Counted from the stretch's first letter, positions 40,825 through 50,922 are shown. The stretch is DNA of 64,000 nucleotides from Nocardia niwae NBRC 108934 = DSM 45340 (GCF_001613465.1 NZ_BDCK01000015.1:62001-126000); one strand, 5' to 3'. Notes: generated from the sequence alone by a model not told the origin. Numbers and translations: made by a program.

Positions 40825-40830
40825 TAGAAT
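40825..40830 (+). promoter_or_regulatory. Probable def -10 box
   Basis: TAGAAT, a near-consensus -10, lies 36 bases before the def start, and GGGAG six bases before the GTG provides the ribosome-binding site. I cannot fix the -35. Confidence 0.5.
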
Positions 40831-40866
40831 GGGGCGACCGTATTCGTCCGCTTCCGGGAGTCAGTC

Positions 40867-41433
40867 GTGACCATCCAGCCCGTTCGCCTGTTCGGCGATC
40901 CCATCCTGCGTGCCCGCGCCGCGGAGGTCACCGCGTTCGACCGCGAGCTGCGGCAGCTGGTGACCGACCTGACCGAGACCATGCACGACGACGGCGGGGT
41001 CGGGATGGCCGCGCCGCAGATCGGGGTCGGGCTGCGGGTGTTCGTCTACGACACCGGCGACGCCGCGGGTCATCTGGTGAACCCCCAGTGGGAGGTCGTC
41101 GGCGACGAGGAGCAAGTCGGCCCGGAAGGCTGTCTGTCGATTCCCGGCGTGCGCTACGACACCCGCCGGGCCTTGCGCGTGCGGGCCTCCGGGGTGGACG
41201 TCGACGGCGCGCCGGTCGCTTTCGAAGCGGAAGGGCTGCTGGCGCGGTGCGTGCAGCACGAAACCGATCATCTCGACGGGGTTCTGTTCATCGATCGCCT
41301 CGACCCGGCCCAGCGCAAGGAGGCGATGCGGGTGATCCGCGAATCCGATTGGTTCGCCGCCGGATTGACGGTGCGCCCGGCACGCTCGATGAGCGGTGCG
41401 GGCCGGCCCAACCCGTTCGGGGCCGGCCACTGA
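40867..41433 (+). CDS. def: Peptide deformylase
   Basis: Removes the formyl group from nascent proteins; it is a metal-dependent hydrolase. All three family motifs are intact in the 188-residue product: [10 protein letters not shown] (44-53), EGCLSIPG (Cys metal ligand) and QHETDHLDG (two His ligands and the catalytic Glu). GTG start. The stop overlaps the fmt ATG, a functional pairing because Fmt adds the formyl group that Def removes. Confidence 0.97.
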   Translation: MTIQPVRLFGDPILRARAAEVTAFDRELRQLVTDLTETMHDDGGVGMAAPQIGVGLRVFVYDTGDAAGHLVNPQWEVVGDEEQVGPEGCLSIPGVRYDTRRALRVRASGVDVDGAPVAFEAEGLLARCVQHETDHLDGVLFIDRLDPAQRKEAMRVIRESDWFAAGLTVRPARSMSGAGRPNPFGAGH

Positions 41434-42356
41434 TGCGCGTCGTCTTCGCGGGGACTCCGGAACCGGCGGTCGCGTCGTTGCGGCGTCTGTTGGAATCGGC
41501 GCGGCACGAGGTCGTCGCCGTGGTGACGCGGCCGGACGCGGTGGCCGGGCGCGGCCGGAAGGTGACCAGGTCGCCGGTCGGCCGGCTGGCCGACGAGCAC
41601 GGCATCCCGGTGCTGACCCCGGCGCGGCCGTCGGAGCCGGAATTCGTCGCGCAGCTCACCGAACTGGCGCCGGACTGCTGCCCGGTCGTCGCCTACGGCG
41701 CGCTGTTACCCCAGTCGGTGCTGGACATACCGCGCTTCGGCTGGATCAACCTGCATTTCTCGCTGTTGCCCGCCTGGCGGGGTGCGGCGCCGGTGCAGGC
41801 CGCGATCGATGCGGGCGACGAGATAACCGGCGCCTCCACCTTCCAGATCGAAGCCGGGCTGGACACCGGCCCGGTCTTCGGCATGGTGACCGAGAAGATC
41901 GCCGTCACCGATACCGCAGGAGGCCTCCTGGAGCGGTTGGCCGACAGCGGCGCCCGTCTGCTGGAAGCGACGCTCGACGGGGTGGAAGACGGGAGTTTGC
42001 AGGCGGTGCCACAGTCGACGGAAGGCGTCTCGTACGCGCCCAAGGTCGGCGTGGAGGCCGGGCACGTGCGCTGGGATCAACCGGCGCTGGCCATCAGCAG
42101 GCGCATTCGCGCGGTCACCCCCGCTCCGGGGGCATGGACCGAGGTCGGCGGCACCCGGCTGAAGCTGGGGCCGGTCGAGTTGGTGGAGGAGGAGTTGCCG
42201 GAACGCGTGATCGAGGTGCGCAAGTCCGGTGTGTTCGTGGGCACTGCCACCACCGCCGTGCGGCTCGACCAGGTGCAGCCGCAAGGCAAACGCATGATGG
42301 CCGCGCTCGACTGGGCGCGCGGCGCCCGCCTGCAACCGGGCGCGGTGGTCGAATGA
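41433..42356 (+). CDS. fmt: Methionyl-tRNA formyltransferase
   Basis: Formylates Met-tRNA(fMet) using 10-formyl-THF. The 307-residue protein starts [12 protein letters not shown] and has [18 protein letters not shown] (the Asn/His/Asp-containing catalytic loop of the family) followed by [16 protein letters not shown], with the C-terminal tRNA-binding domain from about 205. It overlaps def and rsmB by a few bases at each end. Confidence 0.97.
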   Translation: MRVVFAGTPEPAVASLRRLLESARHEVVAVVTRPDAVAGRGRKVTRSPVGRLADEHGIPVLTPARPSEPEFVAQLTELAPDCCPVVAYGALLPQSVLDIPRFGWINLHFSLLPAWRGAAPVQAAIDAGDEITGASTFQIEAGLDTGPVFGMVTEKIAVTDTAGGLLERLADSGARLLEATLDGVEDGSLQAVPQSTEGVSYAPKVGVEAGHVRWDQPALAISRRIRAVTPAPGAWTEVGGTRLKLGPVELVEEELPERVIEVRKSGVFVGTATTAVRLDQVQPQGKRMMAALDWARGARLQPGAVVE

Positions 42357-44023
42357 CGCGCGGCAATCGGCCCGGTGACGGCAACGCACGCGACCGGCGG
42401 CGGGAGGAACGAGAATCCGCGCCGAACCGCTCCGCGGAGGCAGGCCGGGCGCGCGCGCAGGGCGGCGGACGGCAGCAGGACGGCGCCGGCCGGTCGCAGG
42501 CGACCGGCCGGCGTTCCGGCGGCGGACGAGCCGAGGCGGGTGGTGGTGATCGCGATCGCGACGAACGGCGCACCGCCACCGGACGACGCTCCGCGGCGAG
42601 CCGATCGGACCGTTCCGCCGGCGGTCGCCCGGCTGCGCAAACGGCACCGCGCCAAGGCGCCAAGGCCGCGGGGCGAGCGCACCGTGGCGAACCCGCCGAT
42701 CCGCCGCGGTCGGTCGCCAGAGATGTGCTGCGGGCGGTCCGGGAGCGCGACGCCTACGCCAATCTCGTTCTGCCCGCCTTGCTGCGCGAACGAGGCTTGT
42801 CGGGTCGAGACGCCGCACTGGCCACCGAACTCGCTTACGGCGCGTGCCGCTCACTGGGACTGCTGGACGCGGTGATCGCCGAAGGCGCGGGCCGGTCGAT
42901 CGAGGAGATCGACGGACCCCTGCTGGACGTGCTCCGGCTGGGCGTCTACCAGTTGTTGCGCACCCGGATCGGCGCGCACGCCGCCGTCGACACCTCCGTC
43001 GCGCTGACCCGTGCCGAATTCGGCGCGGGCAAAGCCGGTTTCGTCAACGCCGTGCTCCGGCGAGCGGGGGAGAAGACCCCCGAGCAGTGGGTCGATGCAC
43101 TCGCGCCCGCCGATCCCGTCGGCCGGTTGGCGTTCGAGTACGCCCATCCCACCTGGATCGCGCAAGCCTTCGCCGACGCGCTCGGCGCGCGAGCGACGGA
43201 ACTGCGCGACGTGCTCGCCGCCGACGACGCCCGCCCGCTGGTGCACCTGGTGGCCCGCCCCGGCGACATCACCGCGGAGGAACTCGCGCTGGTCACCGGT
43301 GGCGAGGAGGGCCGCTGGTCGCCGTACGCGGTCTACCTCGACGGTGGCGATCCGGGCAAGCTGGAGCCGGTCCGCGAGGGCATGGCGGCGGTGCAGGACG
43401 AAGGCAGCCAGCTGGTGGCGCTAGCGCTGCTCGGGGCTCCGCTCGACGGACCGGATACCGGTCGCTGGCTCGACCTGTGCGCCGGACCGGGCGGCAAGGC
43501 CGCGCTGCTGGGCGCGATCGCCGGGATCGATGGCTTCCGGGTGGACGCCGTCGAGCCCGCCGCGCACCGCGCCGAACTGGTCCGCAAGGCCGTGCGCGAT
43601 CTGCCGGTGGACGTCCATGTCGCCGACGGCCGTGCCAGCGGACTGGCCCCGGGCTACGACCGCATCCTCGTGGACGCCCCGTGTACGGGCCTCGGGGCGC
43701 TGCGCCGCAGGCCCGAGGCGCGCTGGCGGCGCACTCAGGAAGACGTTCGCGACCTCGTGGTGTTGCAGCGTGAATTGCTCACCGCCGCATGGGGTTTGCT
43801 GCGCCCCGGCGGCGTCGTGGTGTACTCGACCTGCTCGCCGCACCTACCGGAGACGGTGTCGATCGTCGCCGACGCCGTGCGCCGCCTCGGCGCCGAGCAA
43901 CTCGACACCCGTGAGTTGCTGCCCGGTGTCACCGATACCGGCGACGGACCCGGAGCGCAGCTGTGGCCGCACCGGCACGGCACCGACGCCATGTTCCTGG
44001 CCGCTCTGCGCAAACCCCGCTGA
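42353..44023 (+). CDS. rsmB: 16S rRNA m5C967 methyltransferase (RsmB/Sun) with long disordered N-terminus
   Basis: Methylates 16S rRNA cytosine 967 with S-adenosylmethionine. The 556-residue protein has an NusB-like domain (about 120-260) and the methyltransferase core with [10 protein letters not shown] (SAM site), [16 protein letters not shown] (catalytic Cys) and YSTCSPH (second Cys). The first 115 or so residues are almost wholly Arg, Gly, Ala, Ser and Gln, clearly low-complexity and longer than usual. ATG overlaps the fmt stop. Confidence 0.94.
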   Translation: MTRGNRPGDGNARDRRREERESAPNRSAEAGRARAQGGGRQQDGAGRSQATGRRSGGGRAEAGGGDRDRDERRTATGRRSAASRSDRSAGGRPAAQTAPRQGAKAAGRAHRGEPADPPRSVARDVLRAVRERDAYANLVLPALLRERGLSGRDAALATELAYGACRSLGLLDAVIAEGAGRSIEEIDGPLLDVLRLGVYQLLRTRIGAHAAVDTSVALTRAEFGAGKAGFVNAVLRRAGEKTPEQWVDALAPADPVGRLAFEYAHPTWIAQAFADALGARATELRDVLAADDARPLVHLVARPGDITAEELALVTGGEEGRWSPYAVYLDGGDPGKLEPVREGMAAVQDEGSQLVALALLGAPLDGPDTGRWLDLCAGPGGKAALLGAIAGIDGFRVDAVEPAAHRAELVRKAVRDLPVDVHVADGRASGLAPGYDRILVDAPCTGLGALRRRPEARWRRTQEDVRDLVVLQRELLTAAWGLLRPGGVVVYSTCSPHLPETVSIVADAVRRLGAEQLDTRELLPGVTDTGDGPGAQLWPHRHGTDAMFLAALRKPR

Positions 44024-44082
44024 GCGGCGTTCCATTCGTCCAAGCCGGGCGCGTCGTCCTGCCGCACCCTGGGAGGATGACG

Positions 44083-44420
44083 ATGACCTGGCAGGACGTG
44101 GTCCGGATGGCGTCCGGGCTGCCGGAGGTGGCGGAGTCCACCTGGTGGCGCAGCCGGCGCTGAAGGTCGCGGGCAAGGGGTTCGCCCGGCTGCGCAGCGA
44201 GGCCGATCTCGTCTCGGCCTGCGACCTGGCCGAGAAGGAGGCGCTGCTCGTCTCCGGCGATCCGGCCTTCTACACCACACCGCACTACGACGGCTACGCC
44301 TACATCCTGATCGACCTCGATCTTGTAGCGCCCGGCCACCTGCGGGAACTGCTCGATGCCGCGTGGTGGCTCACCGCTCCGGCGAGAGTGTGCAGGCTCC
44401 GCGCGCACGACGCCCGATGA
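44083..44420 (+). pseudogene. MmcQ/YjbR-family protein, frameshifted
   Basis: The first 26 codons (MTWQDVVRMASGLPEVAEST...) and the rest (QPALKVAGKGFARLR...FYTTPHYDGYAYILIDLD...LRELLDAAWWLTAP) are the two parts of a single MmcQ/YjbR DUF419 protein of about 110 residues. They lie in different frames, separated by a shift near 44145-44155, in the GGTGGCGCAGCC segment. GGGAGG precedes ATG 44083. A true frameshift or a sequencing error are both possible; the rest of the gene looks intact. Its end nearly touches sigF. Confidence 0.8.
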
Positions 44421-44426
44421 GACCAC

Positions 44427-45290
44427 TCATTCCCGGCTGGATTGCTCCCGCAGCCGCGCAAGGGTTTTCGCGAGGATGCGCGAGACGTGCATCTGCGAGA
44501 TGCCCATCTGCTGCGCGATCTGCGTCTGGGTCATCGATTCGAAGAACCGCATGGTGAGGATGCGCCGTTCCCGCTCGGGCAGCCCGGCCAGCAGCGGGCG
44601 GATCGCGACGTATTCCTCGACCCGATCGAACTGGGATTCCTCCTCGCCGAGCGTGTCCAGCAGCGAAGCGTCGGTATCACGGCCGAGCGTGGCGGCGTCG
44701 ATCGAACTCGGCTGGTAGGCGTTGCCCGCGATGACCGCCTGGGTCACCTCGTCCGGATCGACGTCCAGCTCCGCGGCGATCTCCTTCGCCGTCGGCGAGC
44801 GGCCGAGGGACTGGGAAAGACTGTCGATCGCCGCGCCGATGCGTAGGTGAGTTTCCTTCACCCGGCGCGGCACACGCATCGCCCAGGTGTTGTCGCGGAA
44901 GTATCGGCGAACCTCGCCCATGATGGTGGGCACCGCGAAAGACAGGAAATTCGAGCCGCGCTCCACGTCGAAGCGATCCACCGCGTGCACCAAGCCGACC
45001 CGTGCGACCTGGGTGAGGTCGTCGAACGGCTCACCACGCCCACTGAACTTGCGGGCGATGTGGTCGGCGAGCGGAATGCAGCGGCTGATCAGTTCCGCGC
45101 GCAGCGCGCTGTGCCGTGCTGTGCCGCGTTCGCTGGCCGCCAGCTGCCCGAAGAGCAAACCGACGTCGTCGTATCCGGGTACCGTGCCCGCCGCTTCCAG
45201 GGCTTCGTCGGCATCGGCGGCGTCCTCGGTGGTCAGCGTGTCGGCGTCGTCCTCGCGTTGGGAGTCGTACACGGTGTTTTCGTCCGCCAC
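44427..45290 (-). CDS. sigF: RNA polymerase sigma factor, SigB/SigF family
   Basis: A stress/stationary-phase alternative sigma factor of 287 residues. Region 2 contains GEPFDDLTQVARVGLVHAVDRF and FLSFAVPTIMGEVRRYFRD. Region 3 follows, and region 4 ends in ERERRILTMRFFESMTQTQIAQQMGISQMHVSRIL. The N-terminal 50 residues are acidic and variable. GTG 45290 overlaps the last base of the rsbW stop, giving the classic anti-sigma/sigma operon of mycobacteria (usfX-sigF), here located between rsmB and rpe. Confidence 0.95.
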   Translation of the reverse strand: MADENTVYDSQREDDADTLTTEDAADADEALEAAGTVPGYDDVGLLFGQLAASERGTARHSALRAELISRCIPLADHIARKFSGRGEPFDDLTQVARVGLVHAVDRFDVERGSNFLSFAVPTIMGEVRRYFRDNTWAMRVPRRVKETHLRIGAAIDSLSQSLGRSPTAKEIAAELDVDPDEVTQAVIAGNAYQPSSIDAATLGRDTDASLLDTLGEEESQFDRVEEYVAIRPLLAGLPERERRILTMRFFESMTQTQIAQQMGISQMHVSRILAKTLARLREQSSRE

Positions 45291-45712
45291 TACGCCTTCC
45301 CCCGGACCCGACGGAACTCGACCGTCGTCGGATATCCGGAAGTCGTCGTGTCGAACGAATCCTGTGTCGCGTCCACCGCGTCGGTGAGGGTGCGCAGCAC
45401 ATGCCACCCGAAGCTGCGCTGATCGGGCAGGCCCGGCTTCTCCGCGATGCCCTCGACCCGGACGAGCAACTCGTGGTCACCCACGGTGAACCGGCAGTTC
45501 AGGCTCGTTTCCGGGGCGGCGACCGCGATCAGCGTCGAGCAGACCTCGTCGACGGCCAGCCGGATGTCGGCCACCTCGTCCAGCGTGAAATCGCTGAGTA
45601 GGACGAGTGTTTCGGCGAGCCCACGCACGATGGGCAGTTGTGTCACCGACGCCGCCACCCGAATCTCCACCGGGGTGCTGTAGAGCCCCTGTTCCGCCGA
45701 AATATTGATCAC
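45290..45712 (-). CDS. rsbW: Anti-sigma factor RsbW/UsfX-type
   Basis: A 140-residue HATPase_c-type serine kinase-fold protein that should bind SigF. The N box appears as [13 protein letters not shown] (Glu-Val-Cys in the usual E-x-x-N position, so Asn is not obvious), and the C-terminal part has [17 protein letters not shown] 45712 gives a length close to mycobacterial UsfX; an ATG at 45745 would add 11 residues. No anti-anti-sigma gene is adjacent. Confidence 0.88.
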   Translation of the reverse strand: MINISAEQGLYSTPVEIRVAASVTQLPIVRGLAETLVLLSDFTLDEVADIRLAVDEVCSTLIAVAAPETSLNCRFTVGDHELLVRVEGIAEKPGLPDQRSFGWHVLRTLTDAVDATQDSFDTTTSGYPTTVEFRRVRGKA

Positions 45713-45722
45713 CCTATGCAGG

Positions 45723-45747
45723 CTACCCACTCCCGCGCTGGGCAACC
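45723..45747 (-). promoter_or_regulatory. Possible SigF-type promoter of rsbW-sigF
   Basis: On the minus strand GGTTG (45743-45747) and GGGTAG (45723-45728) resemble the SigF consensus GGTTT and GGGTA, but the 14-base spacing is one or two bases short. If used, SigF would autoregulate its operon. Confidence 0.35.
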
Positions 45748-45758
45748 CTGGGTACCGT

Positions 45759-45764
45759 TAGACT
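45759..45764 (+). promoter_or_regulatory. -10 box of a leaderless rpe transcript
   Basis: TAGACT lies eight bases before the rpe GTG at 45773, the spacing expected if transcription begins at the start codon. No Shine-Dalgarno is present. Confidence 0.5.
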
Positions 45765-45772
45765 CCGGCGTT

Positions 45773-46465
45773 GTGTCCAACCCGACTTACCCGCGTCCGG
45801 CCGCTCCGATGATCGCCCCCTCCATTCTGTCCGCCGACTTCGCGCACCTCGCGGACGAAGCCCAGGCCGTCGCAGGCGCCGACTGGCTGCACGTCGATGT
45901 GATGGACGCGCACTTCGTGCCGAATCTCACGCTCGGCCTCCCGGTGGTGGAGAGCCTGCTGAAGGCGACCGAGATTCCGCTGGACTGCCACCTGATGATC
46001 GAGGATCCGGGCCGCTGGGCGCCGCCGTACGCGGAGGCAGGCGCGCACAACGTGACCTTCCACGCGGAGGCGACCGACGATCCGATCGCGGTGGCCCGCG
46101 ACATTCGCGCGGCGGGCGCGAAGGCGGGGCTCTCGGTGAAACCGGGCACGCCGATCGAGCCGTACTTGGAGATCCTGCGCGAATTCGACACGCTGCTGGT
46201 GATGAGCGTGGAACCGGGTTTCGGCGGGCAGTCGTTCATCCCGGAGGTGCTGCAGAAGGCGCGCATCGTGCGCAACCTGGTCGACTCAGGAGAACTGCGC
46301 CTGCTGGTCGAGATCGACGGCGGCATCAACGCCGACACCATCGAGGCGGCCGCGGCAGCCGGTGTGGACTGCTTCGTTGCCGGTTCCGCGGTGTACAGCA
46401 CCGCCGACCCCGGGGCCACCGTGCAGAAGCTGCGTAGCCAGGCGGCCTCGGCGTGGTCGCACTGA
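45773..46465 (+). CDS. rpe: Ribulose-phosphate 3-epimerase
   Basis: Interconverts ribulose 5-phosphate and xylulose 5-phosphate in the pentose phosphate pathway. The 230-residue TIM barrel contains [40 protein letters not shown] and EIDGGIN, all with their metal and catalytic residues. GTG 45773 is favoured by the -10 box placement; an ATG at 45809 (MIAPSILSA) is the shorter option. It ends six bases from a minus-strand gene. Confidence 0.96.
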   Translation: MSNPTYPRPAAPMIAPSILSADFAHLADEAQAVAGADWLHVDVMDAHFVPNLTLGLPVVESLLKATEIPLDCHLMIEDPGRWAPPYAEAGAHNVTFHAEATDDPIAVARDIRAAGAKAGLSVKPGTPIEPYLEILREFDTLLVMSVEPGFGGQSFIPEVLQKARIVRNLVDSGELRLLVEIDGGINADTIEAAAAAGVDCFVAGSAVYSTADPGATVQKLRSQAASAWSH

Positions 46466-46471
46466 ACGGCC

Positions 46472-46867
46472 TTATCGGGCCCGGCTTCCGCGCACAGCGA
46501 CCGCGCGGATCGTCTCGATCACCGCGCTGATCGGCGGGCGGCGACCGGCGACCTCGGGCGACCGGACCCACACGCGGTATCCGGTGCGCTCGTCGTCCGG
46601 TGACGGCAGCACCACCTGGCTGCCCGCGCAGGCCACCGCCGCGTACAGGCGGAAAAGTTCGGCCGAGACCGCCGGGGCGATCGTGTCGGGTCCTGCGGGC
46701 CCGGTGAGGAAGGTCCAGTGCCTGGCTCGCGGATGGTCGACGACCGGACCCGCGATTCCGTCCTGGACGAGGTGGCGCAGCACTCGCTCGCCGAGTTCGG
46801 CGGGCATGGTGACGGCGCCGTAGTCGACGCCGATCTGCAGCAGAATGCGATGTGAACCGGGATCCAT
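46472..46867 (-). CDS. Hypothetical protein, 131 residues
   Basis: Not recognised. MDPGSHRILLQIGVDYGAV leads into an alpha/beta protein with HWTFLTGPAGPDTIAP, QVVLPSPDDERTGYRVWV and an Arg-rich end. Codon use looks like a genuine high-GC gene over this span but not further upstream, which is why I stop at ATG 46867. No clear ribosome-binding site precedes it. The HWTFLTGP pattern recalls short proteins related to bifunctional primase/polymerase N-termini, but this is only a weak impression. Confidence 0.55.
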   Translation of the reverse strand: MDPGSHRILLQIGVDYGAVTMPAELGERVLRHLVQDGIAGPVVDHPRARHWTFLTGPAGPDTIAPAVSAELFRLYAAVACAGSQVVLPSPDDERTGYRVWVRSPEVAGRRPPISAVIETIRAVAVRGSRAR

Positions 46868-47511
46868 CGATGCGGGTAACTGGAATTCGCGCCGATACCG
46901 TGAGCAGCGAATTTCCGGCGTCGAATCGAGAAATGTGGTCACACCGCGCCCCCAGCTGTGTCCGACCCGATTTGTTCCACTGTGTTCTCCGGCTTTCTCG
47001 AGGGATGAACATCGTGCGGCAGGCTTCCCGGTCGACCGCCACATGACCTGGTGGGGTGGCCCATCGGACTTGCTCTGGCGGGAAAGCTGAACGCGAGAAG
47101 TCGGCCGCGTAACGATATCGCTTCCCCTCTCATCGGAGCGCGAAATCTGCGTTATAACCGTGTTTCGTTCGGGTATCGAGTAGAAATCGGCAAACACTGG
47201 GGGATAAATAGATTCACGCGGTACGCGACCGTCTTCGAACGGATATTCCGTCCCGGGTTCGCGGGGTGATCGCGGCGCGTGTGGACAGCTTTCGTTCCAT
47301 TTTCGATGAGGACCGGCCGGTTCCGGGTGGCTTGCCGCGCCCGGCGGTCCGCTTCCCGCGCGGCGGGCGCGCACCCGTCGCGCCCTCGGAGCCGCCCGGA
47401 ACGCCGCTGTCTACCGCGCCTGCGCGTCACTAGGCTGAGGGCACGGGAATAGCGGCCGGTCTCCGCGCTGTTGCGCAACCGGAAGACAACGACGACAGGG
47501 AGTCAGGGCAC
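46868..47511. other. Long noncoding region before ribE
   Basis: About 640 bases. The stretch 47100-47230 is notably AT-rich for this genome and looks promoter-like in either direction. No FMN riboswitch core could be seen in front of ribE. TAGGCT near 47431 is a possible -10 for ribE. Confidence 0.5.
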
Positions 47512-48135
47512 ATGTTCACAGGCATCGTCGAGGAGCTCGGCGAGATCGTCGCCAGCGAGCAGCTGACCGACGCCGCGCGGCTGACGATCAAGGGCAAGCT
47601 GGTGACCTCCGATGCCGGGCACGGTGATTCGATCGCCGTGAACGGAGTGTGCCTGACCGTCGTGGAGGTGGTCGGTGGCGACTCGTTCACCGTCGACGTC
47701 ATGGCGGAGACGCTCAACCGCTCGAGCATCGGCAAGCTGGATGTCGGCTCGAAGGTGAATCTCGAGCGCGCCGCGGCGCTGAACAGCAGGCTGGGCGGCC
47801 ACCTGGTGCAAGGGCATGTGGACGGCACCGGCACGGTGCTCTCGCGCACTCCGTCGGAGAACTGGGACGTGGTGCGCATCTCGCTTCCGGAGAACATCGC
47901 CCGCTACGTGGTGGAGAAGGGCTCGATCACCGTGGACGGCATCTCGCTCACCGTCTCGGGCCTCGGCGTCTCCGGTGAGCCCGCCGAATCGGGCAGCCGG
48001 GACTGGTTCGAGGTCTCGCTCATCCCCACCACCCTCTCGCTGACCAACCTCGGCTTCGCCACCGTCGGCACCACCGTCAATCTGGAAGTCGACGTGATCG
48101 CCAAGTACGTCGAACGCCTCCAGCAGCGCGGCTGA
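47512..48135 (+). CDS. ribE: Riboflavin synthase alpha subunit
   Basis: Dismutates two 6,7-dimethyl-8-ribityllumazines to riboflavin. The 207-residue protein shows two tandem lumazine-binding repeats. The first starts MFTGIVEELG and has NGVCLTVVEV and LGGHLVQGHVDGTG; the second has VEKGSITVDGISLTV. GGGAG nine bases upstream of ATG. It is the first of a rib group with ribBA and ribH (also called ribC in mycobacteria). Confidence 0.97.
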   Translation: MFTGIVEELGEIVASEQLTDAARLTIKGKLVTSDAGHGDSIAVNGVCLTVVEVVGGDSFTVDVMAETLNRSSIGKLDVGSKVNLERAAALNSRLGGHLVQGHVDGTGTVLSRTPSENWDVVRISLPENIARYVVEKGSITVDGISLTVSGLGVSGEPAESGSRDWFEVSLIPTTLSLTNLGFATVGTTVNLEVDVIAKYVERLQQRG

Positions 48136-48664
48136 CCGTGATCGCCCCGCTCGTCCTCGCCGACCCGGACGAGGGTGCGCGGCGACGGCGCGTGCGGGGC
48201 AGCTGTGCCATAGTGTCCTCATCCCAGCCGCTACGCCTGGGCGAAGTCCCGGTCGCCGGTGCACCCGCGGGCTCCGAGGCCGGTCGTATCGACATCGGTC
48301 CGGTCACCGAGCCAGTCGAGCCCGACCGATGCCCGCCCGTACCCGTACCCGTACCCGTACCCGCATCCGAGAAGCTCTCGCTTCCACCAGCCGGTAGGTG
48401 GGCGTGGCCGCCATCGCTCCCGCTCCGGACACACCGCGGCGCCCGGTCGCTTCGGTGCCGGACGTCGGGCAGCGGCATACATACGGGTCCGCTGATCCCA
48501 GCGCCGAGTGACCAGCGCACCTCGACCACGTCTTCCGAGCGAAGCGAGACCGCGCATGCGCCGTTCGCGCCAAGAGGGGGCCGCGAACACGCCGCGACGC
48601 AGTCGCGGCAAATCGAGCACAGTACTGTGGTGAGGCACCTATTTCGAGATGGAGCACAGCAGAC
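48136..48664. other. Gap between ribE and ribBA with a tandem hexamer
   Basis: About 530 bases. An open frame starts at GTG 48138 and ends at 48668, its stop overlapping the ribBA start, but its Pro/Arg/Ser-rich composition and lack of a ribosome-binding site make coding doubtful. TACTGT near 48621 could be a -10 for ribBA. A CCCGTA tandem repeat sits inside. Confidence 0.45.
48336..48365. repeat. Tandem CCCGTA hexamer repeat
   Basis: Four perfect copies of CCCGTA followed by one CCCGCA. Hexamer copy-number change would keep the frame of any overlapping reading frame, where it encodes Pro-Val units on the plus strand. Confidence 0.85.
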
Positions 48665-49909
48665 GTGACCAGGTTCGACAGCATCGAGCGCGCAGTCGCC
48701 GATATCGCCGCCGGTAAGGCGGTCGTCGTCGTCGACGACGAGGACCGCGAGAACGAGGGAGACCTCATCTTCGCGGCGGAGAAGGCCACCCCCGAACTGG
48801 TCGCCTTCATGATCCGCTACACCTCCGGATACATCTGCGTGCCGCTCACGGGTGACGACTGCGACCGGCTCGGCCTGCCGCCGATGTACGCGATGAACCA
48901 GGACAAGCACGGCACCGCCTACACCGTCTCCGTGGACGCGCGCGAGGGCGTCACGACCGGGATCTCCGGCGCCGATCGCGCCACCACCATGCGGCTGCTG
49001 GCCGACGCCGATGCCAAGGCCGACGATTTCACCCGGCCCGGGCACGTGGTGCCGTTGCGCGCGAAGGACGGTGGTGTGCTGCGCAGGCCCGGTCACACCG
49101 AGGCGGCCGTGGATCTGGCGCGCATGGCCGGCTTGCGTCCCGCGGGCGTGATCTGCGAGATCGTCAGCCAGAAGGACGAGGGCCACATGGCCCGCACCGA
49201 GGAGCTGCGCGTCTTCGCCGACGAGCACGAGCTCGCGCTGATTTCGATCGCCGACATGATCGCCTGGCGGCGCAGGCACGAGAAGCACGTGGTGCGCGTC
49301 GCCGAGGCGCGGATCCCCACCGCGCACGGTGAATTCATGGCGGTCGGCTATCAGAGCATCTACGACGAGGTCGAGCACGTCGCGCTGGTGCGCGGCGACA
49401 TCAGCGACGGCGAGGACGTCCTGGTGCGCGTGCACTCGGAGTGCCTGACCGGTGACGTCTTCGGGTCGCTGCGCTGCGACTGCGGCCCGCAGCTGGACGC
49501 CGCGCTGGAGATGGTCGCGGCCGAGGGGCGCGGTGTGGTGCTGTACATGCGCGGGCACGAGGGGCGCGGCATCGGTCTGATGCACAAGTTGCAGGCCTAT
49601 CAGCTGCAGGATTCCGGCCACGACACGGTCGACGCGAACCTGGAACTGGGGCTGCCCGCCGATGCCCGCGATTACGGCACCGGCGCGCAGATTCTGGTGG
49701 ATCTCGGCCTTCGCTCGATGCGCTTGCTCACCAACAACCCGGCCAAGCGGGTCGGCTTGGACGGCTACGGCCTGCGGATCACCGAGCGGGTGCCGATGCC
49801 GTTGCGTGCGAACGCGGAAAACCTGCGCTACCTGCGTACCAAGCGGGATCGCATGGGGCACGACCTGATCGGCCTCGACGAGCTCGATCTCGGCGAGACG
49901 GCGCACTGA
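48665..49909 (+). CDS. ribBA: Bifunctional 3,4-DHBP synthase / GTP cyclohydrolase II
   Basis: Supplies both precursors of riboflavin. In the 414-residue protein the N-terminal 200 residues are DHBP synthase ([18 protein letters not shown] acidic motif, [24 protein letters not shown]). The C-terminal half is GTP cyclohydrolase II ([18 protein letters not shown] zinc cysteines, [19 protein letters not shown]). GTG start. It lies 30 bases before ribH. Confidence 0.97.
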   Translation: MTRFDSIERAVADIAAGKAVVVVDDEDRENEGDLIFAAEKATPELVAFMIRYTSGYICVPLTGDDCDRLGLPPMYAMNQDKHGTAYTVSVDAREGVTTGISGADRATTMRLLADADAKADDFTRPGHVVPLRAKDGGVLRRPGHTEAAVDLARMAGLRPAGVICEIVSQKDEGHMARTEELRVFADEHELALISIADMIAWRRRHEKHVVRVAEARIPTAHGEFMAVGYQSIYDEVEHVALVRGDISDGEDVLVRVHSECLTGDVFGSLRCDCGPQLDAALEMVAAEGRGVVLYMRGHEGRGIGLMHKLQAYQLQDSGHDTVDANLELGLPADARDYGTGAQILVDLGLRSMRLLTNNPAKRVGLDGYGLRITERVPMPLRANAENLRYLRTKRDRMGHDLIGLDELDLGETAH

Positions 49910-50419
<510 letters not shown>

Positions 50420-50421
50420 CG

Positions 50422-50922
50422 ATGCCGGTCGTCCGTATCTTCCGGAGGAACGCGGGCTCGCCCACGGCGGTCGGCGAGACGGCCGAGTGGGAGTTCGAAG
50501 TGCGGCCCCGGCGCGCGGTGCGGACGGCCTGGATCGTGGCGGTGCTGATCGCGGCCGCGTTCACCGTGGGCGGCATCTGGCTGCGCAGCGGGTCGACCGG
50601 CGTCAACTTCCGGGTGGCCGATCAGATCGCGATGATCGGGATCGGCCTGCTCGGCGCCGCGGCGGTGCTGCTGCTGACCAGGCCGAGGGTGCGCGCTGGG
50701 GCGCGGGGTGTCTCCGTGCGAAATATACTGGGGGACAACGATTTTCCGTGGGACTACATCCGCGGTGTGTCGTTTCCGGATCGGAAGTCCTGGGCTCGTC
50801 TGGAATTGATCGATGACGATTATGTCCCGATGCTGGCGATCCGTTCGAACGACAAGGAGCACGCGGCGCGGGCGATGGGTCGGCTGCGGGAACTCGGCGC
50901 GAAGTACTCCGGCAGCAAGTGA
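50422..50922 (+). CDS. PH-domain membrane protein
   Basis: A 166-residue protein starting two bases after ribH. Two hydrophobic segments (about 34-52 and 68-86) precede a C-terminal bacterial PH-like domain with GARGVSVRNILGDNDFPWDYIRGVSFPD and DYVPMLAIRSND. The same arrangement after ribH is common in mycobacteria and Nocardia. Function unknown, probably membrane-associated. Confidence 0.85.
   Translation: MPVVRIFRRNAGSPTAVGETAEWEFEVRPRRAVRTAWIVAVLIAAAFTVGGIWLRSGSTGVNFRVADQIAMIGIGLLGAAAVLLLTRPRVRAGARGVSVRNILGDNDFPWDYIRGVSFPDRKSWARLELIDDDYVPMLAIRSNDKEHAARAMGRLRELGAKYSGSK

Larger units (their letters stand above)
40285..40866. other. Intergenic region with repeat copy and def promoter
   Basis: About 580 bases with no gene I can support. 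It holds the second copy of the dispersed repeat (40706-40739) and the probable def promoter near its right end. Confidence 0.5.

Noticed and set aside
47051..47269. A 72-codon plus-strand frame in the gap before ribE
   Set aside because: No ribosome-binding site, no recognisable family and unusual codon use; listed only as part of the noncoding region.
47280..47511. Possible FMN riboswitch before ribE
   Set aside because: The conserved RFN element segments are missing and the sequence is mostly GC-rich without the known stems.
48231..48638. Minus-strand frame with a GYGYGYGY repeat opposite the CCCGTA tandem
   Set aside because: The repeat is a by-product of the hexamer read in the other direction; the rest has no coding signature.
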